DNA of 64,000 bases, taken from the NCBI RefSeq assembly GCF_042654345.1, contig NZ_JBHSGB010000010.1, positions 124,001 through 188,000 on the forward strand, read 5' to 3'. The translations under genes and the position numbers were made by a program. Positions 16,357 to 25,156 of this stretch are shown piece by piece. This DNA comes from Pararheinheimera marina. Lineage in GTDB: Bacteria; Pseudomonadota; Gammaproteobacteria; Enterobacterales; Alteromonadaceae. Every line of letters starts with the position of its first letter. The first letter of the stretch is position 1. The notes below the pieces were generated by a model. That model had not been told where the DNA came from. It ran no database searches and saw only the letters and a list, made by a program, of their open reading frames with translations.

Positions 16357-17451
16357 ATGTGGGGTCTGGTATTTGCCTTGTCGTTGCTAGCGTTATTCTG
16401 GTTGGGTCGTGGGCTTTGGTGGCATTGGTATGAGCCTTATGCCGAAGCGCGGCGTCTGAATTTGCAACTGTACCGGGTGAAACGGCAGGGTGCTTACCTG
16501 AAACTGTGGCTGCGGCAGCCGGATGGCTTGGTGTTGCCCAAAGCCGGGGCTGGTCAGCATCTGCTGTTGTATGGCACGGATCTGGCTGGTAAAGCGGTGT
16601 CCCGCGCGTATTCCATTGCCAGCGACTGCAACCAGAGACGTTATTACCAGCTGGTAATTAAAGCCGAGCCAGATGGCCGGTTAAGCCAGGCCTTATTCCA
16701 AAAAGCGGCGCGGCTGGACAGCGTGCTGTGCTCTTACCCCCGTGGCCATTTCAGCCTGAAACCGGGCCGCGCGCCTGTGGTGCTGGTGGCGGCAGGGGTT
16801 GGTATTACGCCGCTGCTCGCAATGGCATTTCAGGCCATTCGCCAGCGCCGTCATGTGACCTTGGTGTACCAGGCGCGCAATCAGGCTGATTTGTTGTTTT
16901 ATCCAATGCTGCGGCGTTTACCGGCATTCACACTGGTGCCTTGTCTGAGCCAGCCTGAGGCGGGCTGGGCAGGGAGAGCGGGTCGTATTGATGCTGGTTT
17001 GTTGTTTAAATTGGGTGGTGTTTCTGCCCAGTATTATTTTTGCTGCAAAGCCCTGATGACGGAAAAACTGATTTGCGATTTGTCCATTCTGGGGGCGCAT
17101 CAGTGCTTTAACGAACCCTTCAGTGCCGCAGCCAGTATCCAGAGTTTCAGTATTGAGATGGATGGTCAGCAGGCCGACAGCATGGGGCAAAGGTCTGTGC
17201 TGGATGCGCTGATTGCCGCGTCTGTGCCATTGAGTTATGACTGCAAAGGTGGCTCCTGTGGTTTGTGCAAAGTGCGGGTGGTCAGTGGTGAGTATAAACA
17301 GGTGCTGGATGCTGCTGTGCATTGTGGCGATGATGAAGTGCTGGCGTGCTGCATTCAGCCAACGTCTGCTTTGGTATTGACCAGCCTTGACGCTGAGGCC
17401 GAGGTGGTCAGTGAGCCGGTACCGCCGCTCACTAAAGCAGAACCAGCCTAG
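16357..17451 (+). CDS. membrane-anchored FNR-type oxidoreductase with C-terminal 2Fe-2S ferredoxin
   Basis: A 364-residue fusion. An N-terminal hydrophobic helix (about 3-22) anchors it. The FAD domain follows (RAYSIASDCN near 85-95), then the NAD(P) domain with VVLVAAGVGITPLLAMA, and a C-terminal plant-type ferredoxin with CKGGSCGLC near residues 291-299 and a final cysteine in ACCIQP. All four cluster cysteines are present. Proteins of this type act as reductases for oxygenases or desaturases; the partner here is unknown. A palindrome gataagttatc at 16313-16323 lies upstream. The stop codon falls inside its terminator hairpin. Confidence 0.88.
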   Translation: MWGLVFALSLLALFWLGRGLWWHWYEPYAEARRLNLQLYRVKRQGAYLKLWLRQPDGLVLPKAGAGQHLLLYGTDLAGKAVSRAYSIASDCNQRRYYQLVIKAEPDGRLSQALFQKAARLDSVLCSYPRGHFSLKPGRAPVVLVAAGVGITPLLAMAFQAIRQRRHVTLVYQARNQADLLFYPMLRRLPAFTLVPCLSQPEAGWAGRAGRIDAGLLFKLGGVSAQYYFCCKALMTEKLICDLSILGAHQCFNEPFSAAASIQSFSIEMDGQQADSMGQRSVLDALIAASVPLSYDCKGGSCGLCKVRVVSGEYKQVLDAAVHCGDDEVLACCIQPTSALVLTSLDAEAEVVSEPVPPLTKAEPA

Positions 17452-17463
17452 GCTGGTTCTTTT
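17439..17463 (+). terminator. terminator overlapping the end of the FNR/ferredoxin gene
   Basis: agaaccagcc and ggctggttct (17439-17460) pair around the TAG stop, followed by TTTT. It separates this gene from the convergent dusC. Confidence 0.75.
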
Positions 17464-18422
17464 CACTCTAACTGGCGCAGCGCCTGCTGCAATGTCTGCA
17501 CAATTTCTTCCGCTTTGCGCTGCAAGCGCAGCTCGCTGAACAGCAACTCAGCTTCCGGGTACTGCAGTTTCAGGTAGCTGAACCACTGTTTGATCCGGTT
17601 GGAATAATACAGGCCTTTGTCGCCGGCAATTTCGTAGTCGGAATACTGCAACAACAATTCAAGCACTTCAGGCCAGGGCATCGCCTGTTCCGCTGTGCCT
17701 GAGCGTGCAGCCACTATCTCTTTGGCTAAGCTTGGCCTGGCGAGCGCACCACGGCCCAGCATAATATCGGCCGAGCCAGATTGTTGCTGGCACAAAGCGG
17801 CATCGGCCGGTGTCCAGATCTCGCCATTGGCAATCACATTGATGGGCACCACGGCACGGATTTTTTCAATCCAGGGCCAATAAGCCGGTGGCCGGTAGCC
17901 GTCTGCTTTGGTACGGGCATGCACCGTCAGCTCAGTTGCACCGGCTTCATACAAGGCGCGCGCATTGTCCAGTGTCAGGCTGGTGTCATCAAAGCCCAAC
18001 CGGATTTTGGCGGTGACCGGAAAAGCGGCGGGGACAGCGGCTCGCACTGTTTTGATAATCTGGTACAGGGTGTCGGTTTCTTTCAGCAGTACGGCGCCAC
18101 CCTTGTTTTTATTGACCATCTTGGCCGGGCAGCCGAAGTTTAAGTCTACGCCGGGTGACCCCAGTTCCACCGCCTTCAGCGCATTTTCTGCCAGCCAGTT
18201 CGGATCTTGCCCTAACAGCTGGATTTTCACCGGCACCCCGGACGGCGTTTTTCCGCCTTGGCCCAGCTCTGGGCAAAGCCGGTAAAATACCCGGCGTGGC
18301 AGTTTCATATCCACCACCCGGACAAATTCAGTGACACATAAATCGAAGCCACCGATACGGGTCAGCATGTCCCGCATCAGGTGGTCGACCACGCCCTCCA
18401 TGGGGGCTAAGACTATTCGCAT
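17463..18422 (-). CDS. dusC: tRNA-dihydrouridine(16) synthase DusC
   Basis: A 319-residue flavoenzyme that reduces a uridine in the tRNA D-loop using FMN and NADPH. Key parts are LAPMEGVVDHLMRDML at the start, ITEF-like CVTEFVRV, VDLNFGCPAK with the catalytic cysteine, VHARTK and NGEIW, and MLGRGAL binding the phosphate of FMN. Sequence and order match E. coli DusC best among the Dus paralogues. ATG 18422 gives the MRIVLAPMEG start seen in homologues. A GTG at 18446, directly abutting the HDOD stop, is a possible coupled alternative adding 8 residues. Confidence 0.93.
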   Translation of the reverse strand: MRIVLAPMEGVVDHLMRDMLTRIGGFDLCVTEFVRVVDMKLPRRVFYRLCPELGQGGKTPSGVPVKIQLLGQDPNWLAENALKAVELGSPGVDLNFGCPAKMVNKNKGGAVLLKETDTLYQIIKTVRAAVPAAFPVTAKIRLGFDDTSLTLDNARALYEAGATELTVHARTKADGYRPPAYWPWIEKIRAVVPINVIANGEIWTPADAALCQQQSGSADIMLGRGALARPSLAKEIVAARSGTAEQAMPWPEVLELLLQYSDYEIAGDKGLYYSNRIKQWFSYLKLQYPEAELLFSELRLQRKAEEIVQTLQQALRQLE

Positions 18423-18446
18423 AAGGGCTCGATGGCTGAGGGACAC

Positions 18447-19319
18447 TCAGTGGTGGTAACAGTTTGGCACTTCATGTTGGGCCAGGTAATCGCCTAAATC
18501 GTGCAGGCTCAGCTCATCCAGTTCCAGCAGGTCCAGCAGGGTGGTTTTGTACTGCTGCCATTCCGGATCCTGGTCCGATTCCAGCAGGATGCGGTTTTCT
18601 TCGGTCATATGTTCGGCCAGTTTCAGCAGCGCAAACAGGCGTTTTTCATACAAGTCGTCCGACACCAGCATCAGCGCCGGGCTGTGGTGGTAAGCAATCA
18701 CATTGGCCAGCTCAGGCGCCAGACCCCAGGACTGGGCAATCATATAGCCCAGCAACTCATGGCTGGTTTCAAAATGCTGCTGCTCACTTTCTGGCACACT
18801 GTGGCCTTGTTGTAACCCTTGCTTCAGTACTTTGGCGTAATCCGGGAACTGACCGGCAATCAGTGCCATACCGGCATTGTGGAATAACCCAAGGCTGTAG
18901 GCATCGTCCACTGTGTCTGAACCCAGTCGCAATTGCTGGGCAATCAACATGGCGGCATTGGCCACCTGAGTGGCACTGTGCCACAGGGCTGTGGTGAATC
19001 TGTCGGTTTTGCCCTGGCTCAGGGTAAAACGCAGCACCACCGAGCTGACCAGCTTGATCACCCGGTTCAGGCCCAGGTACTTGCAGGCATGCTCAACAGA
19101 ACTGACTTTACGGCGCAGGCCAAAGTACACCGAGTTTACAACTTTCAGCGTAAATCCGGCGATGCCGACGTCCTGATTAATCAGTTCGGCAATGCGGTGG
19201 ATATTCGGATCGTCGCTTTCTATTTCAGCTTTAATCGCTAGTAACACGCCTGGCTGAGGCGGAATAGTAAAACCACTCAGCGCCTGCTCTACCACTGCCA
19301 TATTGATTGCTTTGGCCAT
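18447..19319 (-). CDS. HDOD domain signalling protein
   Basis: A 290-residue cytoplasmic protein made almost wholly of an HDOD domain (about 15-215): FTIPPQPGVLLAIKAEIES, INQDVGIAGFTLKVVNSVYFG, LGLNRVIKLVSSVVLRF and LGLFHNAGMALIAGQF. HDOD proteins are non-enzymatic relatives of HD phosphohydrolases used in signalling or motility control; its partners are unknown. It lies directly upstream of dusC with touching reading frames, so they are probably co-transcribed. No output domain is fused to it. Confidence 0.9.
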   Translation of the reverse strand: MAKAINMAVVEQALSGFTIPPQPGVLLAIKAEIESDDPNIHRIAELINQDVGIAGFTLKVVNSVYFGLRRKVSSVEHACKYLGLNRVIKLVSSVVLRFTLSQGKTDRFTTALWHSATQVANAAMLIAQQLRLGSDTVDDAYSLGLFHNAGMALIAGQFPDYAKVLKQGLQQGHSVPESEQQHFETSHELLGYMIAQSWGLAPELANVIAYHHSPALMLVSDDLYEKRLFALLKLAEHMTEENRILLESDQDPEWQQYKTTLLDLLELDELSLHDLGDYLAQHEVPNCYHH

Positions 19320-19417
19320 ACCACAAACCTGTTCTGACGATTGAATGAAACAAAGCGCTTATAGTAAAAGGGCCGCCTTGAAAAAGCAAAAGCCAGCAGC
19401 TCAAGGGGCTGTTTCTT

Positions 19418-20371
19418 TCAACTGTTCAGCAGCTTTTTGACCCGTTTCAGTTCGGCATTGAACTTTTTATCCTCCCCTGCTTTCAGTGACCCCAACAGCT
19501 CGCTGGCCTGAGGCCGTTGCTGGCGCAGCAGAACTTCGGCCAGGCGCAGTTTGGCCCAGTCCAGCCTTGGGTGTTGGCTGTCCTGATAAAACTGCAGGTA
19601 ACGCTGCAGGGCTTCGGCACCGATCTGCAGATCTTGTTGCTCTGTAGCCGCAAGGCGGCCCAATTGATACAGATAACCCTGCTGGTCGGACAAATCCGTT
19701 TCCAGGGCGGCAGCCTGCTGGTAATGGCTGAATGCAACTTCGGGTTGTTTCAGAGCCAGTCGGACCTGCGCCATAGCGCCCTGCCAGCGGGCTTGCTGTG
19801 GCTGAGGCTGTTGTTCCAACAGCACCAGCGCCTGTTGGGCGTGGTCCGGCAGCAGTAACCCGGCTTGCAGCACTACCGCGTGTACCGGGGATTTTTTTTC
19901 CAGCTCATGCATGAATACGTCGGCTTTTTCGTCATCACCGCCGACAATGGCCGGTGCCTGTCGGTAAAAGCCAATCAGGGTGGTCAGTATGTCCAGACGA
20001 TCCGGTGCGCGCAGATTGGCTTGTTGCAACCAGGCCAGACCTTGTTTGGCATGGCTGGCTTTACTGAAGATACTGCTGCTTTGTGCCAGCTGCAGTTTCG
20101 CCATCGCTGCCAGATACCAGAGTTCTGCATCGGGGCTGTTGGCATCCAGGCTGGGCCCGAGCAGCTCAACCACCTGCCCGGCTCTGTTGTTGGCCAGCTG
20201 GATTCTGGCCTGCCATTGCAGTTTTTCGGTGTTGCTCAGTTCGGTGTCTGAGGCCAGCTGTTCGGCTAACCACTGCCATTTATCCTGCTCAAACGCCAGT
20301 TGGTAAGGGGTTAAGGTGGAGGCCTTTGTACTGCCAATCAGCAGGGCACATAACAAAACAAGAGTTCGCAT
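19418..20371 (-). CDS. exported TPR-repeat protein
   Basis: A 317-residue periplasmic protein with a signal peptide (MRTLVLLCALLIGSTKA). The rest is a chain of helical pairs spaced like tetratricopeptide repeats, for example AELWYLAAMAKLQLAQ, GLAWLQQANLRAPDRLDIL, and QPEVAFSHYQQAAALETDL followed by LGRLAATEQQDLQIG. It probably acts as a protein-interaction scaffold. An upstream ATG at 20383 would add METT before the signal peptide. No named family is recognised. Confidence 0.72.
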   Translation of the reverse strand: MRTLVLLCALLIGSTKASTLTPYQLAFEQDKWQWLAEQLASDTELSNTEKLQWQARIQLANNRAGQVVELLGPSLDANSPDAELWYLAAMAKLQLAQSSSIFSKASHAKQGLAWLQQANLRAPDRLDILTTLIGFYRQAPAIVGGDDEKADVFMHELEKKSPVHAVVLQAGLLLPDHAQQALVLLEQQPQPQQARWQGAMAQVRLALKQPEVAFSHYQQAAALETDLSDQQGYLYQLGRLAATEQQDLQIGAEALQRYLQFYQDSQHPRLDWAKLRLAEVLLRQQRPQASELLGSLKAGEDKKFNAELKRVKKLLNS

Positions 20372-20464
20372 CGTAGTTTCCATTGGGTTGAAGACAGGCT
20401 ATGGAAGCGTATTAGATGTGAACGAAAGGTGAACAGCAATAGGCCGGAAGTCACAACTCTGGGA

Positions 20465-20929
20465 TTAGGAGTCCAGATAAGGCCGGCCAGCCATCATTTG
20501 TTTGGCCAGTTGCTGTTCGGCTTCGGCGTCCGACAGTTCCAGCTGGCCAAACTGCACATCAAACTGAATTAAATCTTCGTCCGGCATCAGCTCGGCAATC
20601 AGCCGGTCTGGCACCTGGCCGACCTGGCGGTAGGCATTGATTGCCACTTGCGCAGCCTGTTCCATCAACTGGAAAAACTGCCCTAACGGAAAACTCTGGA
20701 AAATAGGCGCGTCCAGATGAGCCCAGCCTAATAAATCACCGCTGATGCTGCCTTCTGCATGGTCGGTAAACAGCATAGACACCGCAGGAAACGGCGGGTT
20801 GTCACCGCTCTCGTATTGCTCTGCATGTTCGTCACTGAACAGCAGCACATAACCAAAACCCGGGCAGCCCTCTGCGTCCATATCATCAAAAGCAGGATCG
20901 TAGATAAGTATGAGTGAGCTGTCTGACAT
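20465..20929 (-). CDS. hypothetical acidic cytoplasmic protein
   Basis: No family is recognised. The 154-residue product is acidic, with no signal peptide or membrane segment. The N-terminal half contains strands such as SLILIYDPAFDDMDAEGCPG and YVLLFSDEHAEQ, and the C-terminal half is helical (LMEQAAQVAINAYRQVG, LSDAEAEQQLAKQMM). It is a single gene, divergent from glpE. It is called a gene because it keeps normal codon use and no better frame competes. Confidence 0.6.
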   Translation of the reverse strand: MSDSSLILIYDPAFDDMDAEGCPGFGYVLLFSDEHAEQYESGDNPPFPAVSMLFTDHAEGSISGDLLGWAHLDAPIFQSFPLGQFFQLMEQAAQVAINAYRQVGQVPDRLIAELMPDEDLIQFDVQFGQLELSDAEAEQQLAKQMMAGRPYLDS

Positions 20930-21092
20930 GGGCCGGTGTCCTCGGTAAAAACGGGCCGCTATTCTATACGACTGTGGGGCTGAGCTAAAGGTAAAATTTG
21001 AGCAATCTGGCGGGCAGGAGTAAATGAATGGTTCGGGTTTTGCCTGGGTCTGGGTTAGTATACGGGCAAATATTTTGCTTTGAAGGTGAGTT

Positions 21093-21419
21093 ATGACTGA
21101 GTTTCAGCGTATTTCTGTGGCGCAGGCCATCGAAAAAATCCAGCAAGACCAAGCGGTTGTCGTGGATATCCGGGACGAACAAAGTTTTGCAGCTGGCCAT
21201 ATGCAAGACGCTTTTCATCTGACCAATACCAGTCTGGGCCAGTTTATGCAAAAAACTGAATTCAGCACACCAGTGGTGGTGGTTTGTTATCACGGTAATT
21301 CCAGTCAGGGGGCTGCACAGTACCTGGCCCAGCAAGGCTTCGATACGGTATACAGCATGGACGGTGGTTTTGAAGCCTGGCGCCAGACGCAACCTTATGT
21401 CACAGGCCACAATGATTAA
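21093..21419 (+). CDS. glpE: thiosulfate sulfurtransferase GlpE (rhodanese)
   Basis: A 108-residue single-domain rhodanese that moves sulfane sulfur from thiosulfate to cyanide or thioredoxin-type acceptors. The active-site loop is CYHGNSSQGA with the catalytic cysteine near residue 68, and the chain ends with YSMDGGFEAW, as in E. coli GlpE. It overlaps glpG by 8 nt. The glpR regulator found beside it in enteric bacteria is not present here. Confidence 0.95.
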   Translation: MTEFQRISVAQAIEKIQQDQAVVVDIRDEQSFAAGHMQDAFHLTNTSLGQFMQKTEFSTPVVVVCYHGNSSQGAAQYLAQQGFDTVYSMDGGFEAWRQTQPYVTGHND

Positions 21420-22242
21420 GCTGCTTGAGATCCACTCAGTTCAGGCTGCCCAACTCTTTGCCAGTTATTGCCACAGCCTGAAGTTGCAGGTCAGTGTGGT
21501 GGTGCAGTCAGCGCAACAGGCTGAGCTTTGGTGTGATGAGCAGCAACAAGCCGAGGTAGAGCAGCTATGGCTGGAGTTTATCCAGCAGCCTGGCCATCCG
21601 CGTTATCAGGCCGCCGCCTGGCAGCAGGCGGAACCTGCACTTAGCTCCGGGCGTTCAGGGTTATCCGGCTATTGGCAGCAGTTATGGGCTCAGGGGGGCG
21701 TATTGACCCATCTGATTTGGCTGGCTGCTGTGCTGGTGTTTGGCTGGCAGCAACTGGCGCCCTGGCAGGCCGTTTCGGCGCTGCAGTTGCAGGCGGACTA
21801 TGGCTTGTCGCTGGCGCAAGGCTGGCGCTGGCTGACCCCAGCCTGGCTGCATTTCTCCGGGGCTCACCTGGTATTTAACCTGATTTGGGTCTGGTACTTG
21901 CTGGGGCCGGTAGAAAAACGCTCCGGCAAACTGCTGGCCACCGCACTGGTATTGGCCGCTTTGTTGCCATCACACCTGCTCCAGTTTGTGTTGGCCGGTT
22001 CGAACTTTGGCGGTTTATCCGGCCTGGTGTACGGGCTGTTTGGCTTTTACTGGATTTGCGGTTGGTTAAAACCGGCCTGGGGGTATCAGTTAAGTCCGGG
22101 ATTAATCGGCTTTATGTTGCTGTGGCTGGTGATTGGCTTTGCGGATTTGTTGTGGATCCCAATGGCCAACTGGGCGCATTTAGGCGGATTGCTCGGCGGC
22201 ATGGGGCTGGCTGCTGTGCTGGCATTGACTGGGCGGCGCTGA
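21412..22242 (+). CDS. glpG: rhomboid intramembrane serine protease GlpG
   Basis: A 276-residue inner-membrane protease. A soluble N-terminal domain (about 1-85) precedes six or seven helices. The catalytic serine is in GGLSGLVYGLFGFY, the catalytic histidine in NWAHLGGLLGG, and the conserved HFSGAHLVFNLIWVW block lies in the second helix. It cleaves transmembrane substrates within the bilayer. ATG 21412 overlaps the end of glpE; longer forms starting further upstream lie within glpE and lack support. Confidence 0.95.
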   Translation: MIKLLEIHSVQAAQLFASYCHSLKLQVSVVVQSAQQAELWCDEQQQAEVEQLWLEFIQQPGHPRYQAAAWQQAEPALSSGRSGLSGYWQQLWAQGGVLTHLIWLAAVLVFGWQQLAPWQAVSALQLQADYGLSLAQGWRWLTPAWLHFSGAHLVFNLIWVWYLLGPVEKRSGKLLATALVLAALLPSHLLQFVLAGSNFGGLSGLVYGLFGFYWICGWLKPAWGYQLSPGLIGFMLLWLVIGFADLLWIPMANWAHLGGLLGGMGLAAVLALTGRR

Positions 22243-22270
22243 CTCCGCCCTTCTACTGGCAGAAGCTGAG

Positions 22271-22690
22271 TTATACCGGTCCGTGGTACAGGTATTTGCT
22301 GTAGAGCACGTCACGGATCACGTCCTGACCTGTCTCCCGACGCATTGCATCTTTCAGCTCGCTTAAAATCTTTAAACGGATTTCTTCACGGCCAGTCAGT
22401 GATTTGTGTTTGTCCGCAGTTTCTTTGCTCAGAATATCCACAATAATGTCGAGCAGCAGTGGCTCGTGGTGCTCAATCACTTCGATGTATTTTTTGTCAC
22501 TTAGCATCAGCTGCATAGACACCCGCACATAACCCAGCTCTTCGGTGCTGGGTGTCACGTAGTTGGTGACTATATCCGGGTCAAAAGGATAATAAGCAAT
22601 TTCCGCTTTAGGTTTTGCTGGTGCCGCATCCTGCGCGAACAGCGGGCCTTGAACTGCCATTAAAACCGCAAAAATCAGCGCTCGTTTCAT
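22271..22690 (-). CDS. FliL-domain exported protein
   Basis: A 139-residue protein with a signal peptide (about 1-19, ending LFA) followed by a FliL-like domain: YYPFDPDIVTNYV, LGYVRVSMQLMLSD, HEPLLLDIIVDILS, and the C-terminal DVLYSKYLYHGPV. True FliL is anchored near the flagellar stator; this gene is outside any flagellar cluster. The position beside ubiC-ubiA is conserved in Shewanella-type genomes (recalled). Its exact role is unknown. Confidence 0.82.
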   Translation of the reverse strand: MKRALIFAVLMAVQGPLFAQDAAPAKPKAEIAYYPFDPDIVTNYVTPSTEELGYVRVSMQLMLSDKKYIEVIEHHEPLLLDIIVDILSKETADKHKSLTGREEIRLKILSELKDAMRRETGQDVIRDVLYSKYLYHGPV

Positions 22691-22916
22691 TCCGGTTTCT
22701 CTTTCATTTTTATCAAATAACTGCGGTGATCTTACCTGATGACATTGACTTAGGCTATCAGCACCGCGAATTCTTTTGCTAATCTAAGCCGCTGTAAGTG
22801 CATTTTTCCAGTCTTAAGAAAAGCTGCAAGTTGCTGTAACAACATCAGAAGCTACCAGCCTGAGCTGTAGACCTGTTCATCCTATCGCATAAAGTGCAGC
22901 CATTTGCAGAGTTTTT

Positions 22917-22946
22917 TTGAGTTCCGCCTGCTGGCCTTGTTATGAT
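22917..22946 (+). promoter_or_regulatory. likely sigma-70 promoter of ubiC-ubiA
   Basis: ttgagt (22917-22922) and tatgat (22941-22946) are separated by 18 nt and lie about 30 nt before the ubiC start. The rest of the 22691-22978 gap shows nothing further. Confidence 0.55.
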
Positions 22947-22978
22947 GCGCGCCATCATGACTGGTCCGGAACCTGGCA

Positions 22979-23497
22979 TTGGAACAGCAGCCCGAATTTT
23001 TATTGCAGGGACAATGGTCACCTGCCCACACTGAATTACTTCCGCCCCATTACCAACCCTGGTTGCTGGAAGCCGGTTCGCTGACGGCTTTATTGCGTCT
23101 GCACTGCCAGCACTTTGCGCTGGAAGTGGTGACAGAGCGGCAGAGCATTTTACCGCCTGAATGGCAACAGCAATGGCAACAGCAGCATGCCTTGTGCCGC
23201 GAGGTGATTCTGTACTGTGACCATCAGCCGGTGGTCTATGCCCAAAGCTGGTTACCAGCAACCACTATTGCTCAACTGCAGTATCTGGCTGCTTTGGGCC
23301 AGCAACCGCTGGGCGATGTGATTTTCCAGCACCCGTCCTTGCAACGTGGTCCGATCGAAGTCGCCTATTGGCCAGAATTAGAGCTGCCCCGGCTGGGTTT
23401 GCAGCATGGTTTGTGGGGGCGACGTTCGGTATTCAGTCTGTTGCAACAGCCTTTTCTGGTGCAAGAGGTGTTTTTACCCGGAGTCAAAGACCTATGA
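22979..23497 (+). CDS. ubiC: chorismate lyase
   Basis: A 172-residue enzyme that splits chorismate into 4-hydroxybenzoate and pyruvate, the first step of ubiquinone synthesis. The family ending GLWGRRSVFSL...VQEVFLP is present, as are LTALL near residue 36 and LGDVIF. No ATG lies in frame, because a stop at 22958 closes the frame, so TTG at 22979 is the best start. A TTG start with a modest GGA upstream suggests low expression. It overlaps ubiA by 4 nt (ATGA). Confidence 0.9.
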   Translation: MEQQPEFLLQGQWSPAHTELLPPHYQPWLLEAGSLTALLRLHCQHFALEVVTERQSILPPEWQQQWQQQHALCREVILYCDHQPVVYAQSWLPATTIAQLQYLAALGQQPLGDVIFQHPSLQRGPIEVAYWPELELPRLGLQHGLWGRRSVFSLLQQPFLVQEVFLPGVKDL

Positions 23498-24366
23498 AAT
23501 GGATGTTGCAACTGTCGCATTGGCCCGAATACAAGTTACTGATGCGGTTGGACAGGCCGATAGGCAGTTACCTGCTGCTCTGGCCAACCTGGTGGGCTTT
23601 GTGGCTGTTATCTGCAGGCCAGCCTGACTGGTACTTGGTCATCATTTTTAGTCTGGGTGTGGTGCTGATGCGTTCAGCTGGCTGCGTGATTAACGATTAC
23701 GCAGACCGTAACTTTGATGGCCATGTGGAGCGCACCCGGCTACGGCCGCTGGCCGCCGGGCGGGTGCAGGCTGCCGAAGCGCTGCAGTTGTTTATTCTGT
23801 TATTGCTGGTCGCTGCCAGCCTGCTGTTGTGGCTGAACTGGCAAACCCGCTTACTGGCGCTGGTGGCTGTGGTGCTGGCGATTGCCTACCCATTTATGAA
23901 GCGGGTGACCTACCTGCCGCAATTTGTATTGGGGGCGGCCTACAGTTGGGGCATTCCGATGGCCGCTATGGCCAGCCTGAGCACAATCCCTGGCTGGATT
24001 TGGGCGCTTTACCTGGCCAACTTGTTATGGACAGTGGCGTACGACACCTTCTACGCCATGGTCGACCGGGACGATGATATCCGGATCGGGGTGAAATCCA
24101 CTGCGTTATTGTTCGGCCCTTATTGCCATCAGGCCATCGCGTTGTTGCAAGTGGCGTTTTTGTTGCTGATGGCCTGGGTAGGGACGGAAACGTTTGCTGG
24201 CGTTTGGTATTACACAGGGCTGGTGCTGGTGGCGTTAAGTTTCGCCCATCAGCACTGGCAGGCCTCTACTCAAGGCCGGGCTGGCTGCTTTCAGGCGTTT
24301 TTAAATAACCATTACAGCGGCCTGCTGCTGTTTCTGGCCATTGCTGTAGATAGTCTGGCGCGTTGA
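23494..24366 (+). CDS. ubiA: 4-hydroxybenzoate octaprenyltransferase
   Basis: A 290-residue inner-membrane prenyltransferase that attaches the polyprenyl chain to 4-hydroxybenzoate made by UbiC. The first aspartate motif is NDYADRNFDGHVERTRLRPL and the second DRDDDIRIGVKSTA; about eight helices follow the usual UbiA plan, with MRLDRPIGSYLLLWPTWWAL at the start. The 4-nt overlap with ubiC shows coupling. Its last 55 nt overlap the end of the convergent PepSY gene. Confidence 0.97.
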   Translation: MKWMLQLSHWPEYKLLMRLDRPIGSYLLLWPTWWALWLLSAGQPDWYLVIIFSLGVVLMRSAGCVINDYADRNFDGHVERTRLRPLAAGRVQAAEALQLFILLLLVAASLLLWLNWQTRLLALVAVVLAIAYPFMKRVTYLPQFVLGAAYSWGIPMAAMASLSTIPGWIWALYLANLLWTVAYDTFYAMVDRDDDIRIGVKSTALLFGPYCHQAIALLQVAFLLLMAWVGTETFAGVWYYTGLVLVALSFAHQHWQASTQGRAGCFQAFLNNHYSGLLLFLAIAVDSLAR

Positions 24367-25043
24367 TTCCTGCTTCTGGGCCAGAGTAAAACAAGGCCGG
24401 TGAAGGTAAACAGCAGGGCAGTGGCGGAGAACAGCATCAGTAGCGGACTGTTGAAGTTTTCCCGCTCCTGGTAGTCCATGATGTGCAACATCCAGACAAA
24501 ATCAAATAAGCGCCAGTTGTCAGTCCGCACACTCAGTGCAGTACCGGTAAAGGCGTGCAGATAAAACGCACTGTGCTCTTGGTCTTGCCAACTTACTTGC
24601 CACAGCGGGCCGCGCAAGTGGCGGACTTCAAAAGGTGCCTGCTGCAGTAAGGCCAGCGTTGCTGCGGGTGCCGGGCCCTTGTACTGCGCTTGCGCCAGCT
24701 GCAATGCTTCAGCTTCCGTCAGTAAAGCCAATGGCTCTGCGGTCAGTGCGGAATAAGCGCTTTGTTCTCCTTGGCGATTCAGCAAATACACAGGTTCAGT
24801 GCCACGTTGGCTCAGGCTCAGGCTGGCATCCGCCTTGCCAGCCAATATGGCCGCTGGAGCTACGGCCTGCTGCCAGCTGGCTGCAGGCAATGCCTGACGC
24901 AGATGGTCGCCATGGACTTGATCGATAGGCAGAAGGGTCATGATCAGGCCGCTGCCAAACCAGGCCAACAACTGGAAGAGCAACAGCCAGCCCAGATATT
25001 TATGCAAAGTGCGCCATAAGGGCGCACGTAACCCTAACTTCAT
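24312..25043 (-). CDS. PepSY-type membrane protein
   Basis: A 243-residue protein with an N-terminal helix (about 15-37: YLGWLLLFQLLAWFGSGLIM), a periplasmic PepSY-like part containing LTEAEALQLAQAQYKG and the strand pair VSWQDQEHSAFYLHAFTGTAL, and a second helix near 205-222. Histidines near each helix (HKYLGW, MLHIMDYQERENF) recall PepSY proteins linked to iron or flavin reduction, but no substrate is evident. The basic C-terminus overlaps ubiA on the opposite strand. Confidence 0.78.
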   Translation of the reverse strand: MKLGLRAPLWRTLHKYLGWLLLFQLLAWFGSGLIMTLLPIDQVHGDHLRQALPAASWQQAVAPAAILAGKADASLSLSQRGTEPVYLLNRQGEQSAYSALTAEPLALLTEAEALQLAQAQYKGPAPAATLALLQQAPFEVRHLRGPLWQVSWQDQEHSAFYLHAFTGTALSVRTDNWRLFDFVWMLHIMDYQERENFNSPLLMLFSATALLFTFTGLVLLWPRSRNQRARLSTAMARNSSRPL

Positions 25044-25156
25044 CTGATCACCCCAGTGTTTTTTCCCCAGAGTGCCTGAGTGGAACTAAAAACTCCATAA
25101 CAGGAGGCGGCAGTCGACATGCGTCATGTTGTCGCAGCTCGCGGAACCAGCAGCGA

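Noticed and set aside
20985..21410. Minus-strand open frame of 141 codons
   Set aside because: Antisense to glpE, whose rhodanese motif is intact on the plus strand.
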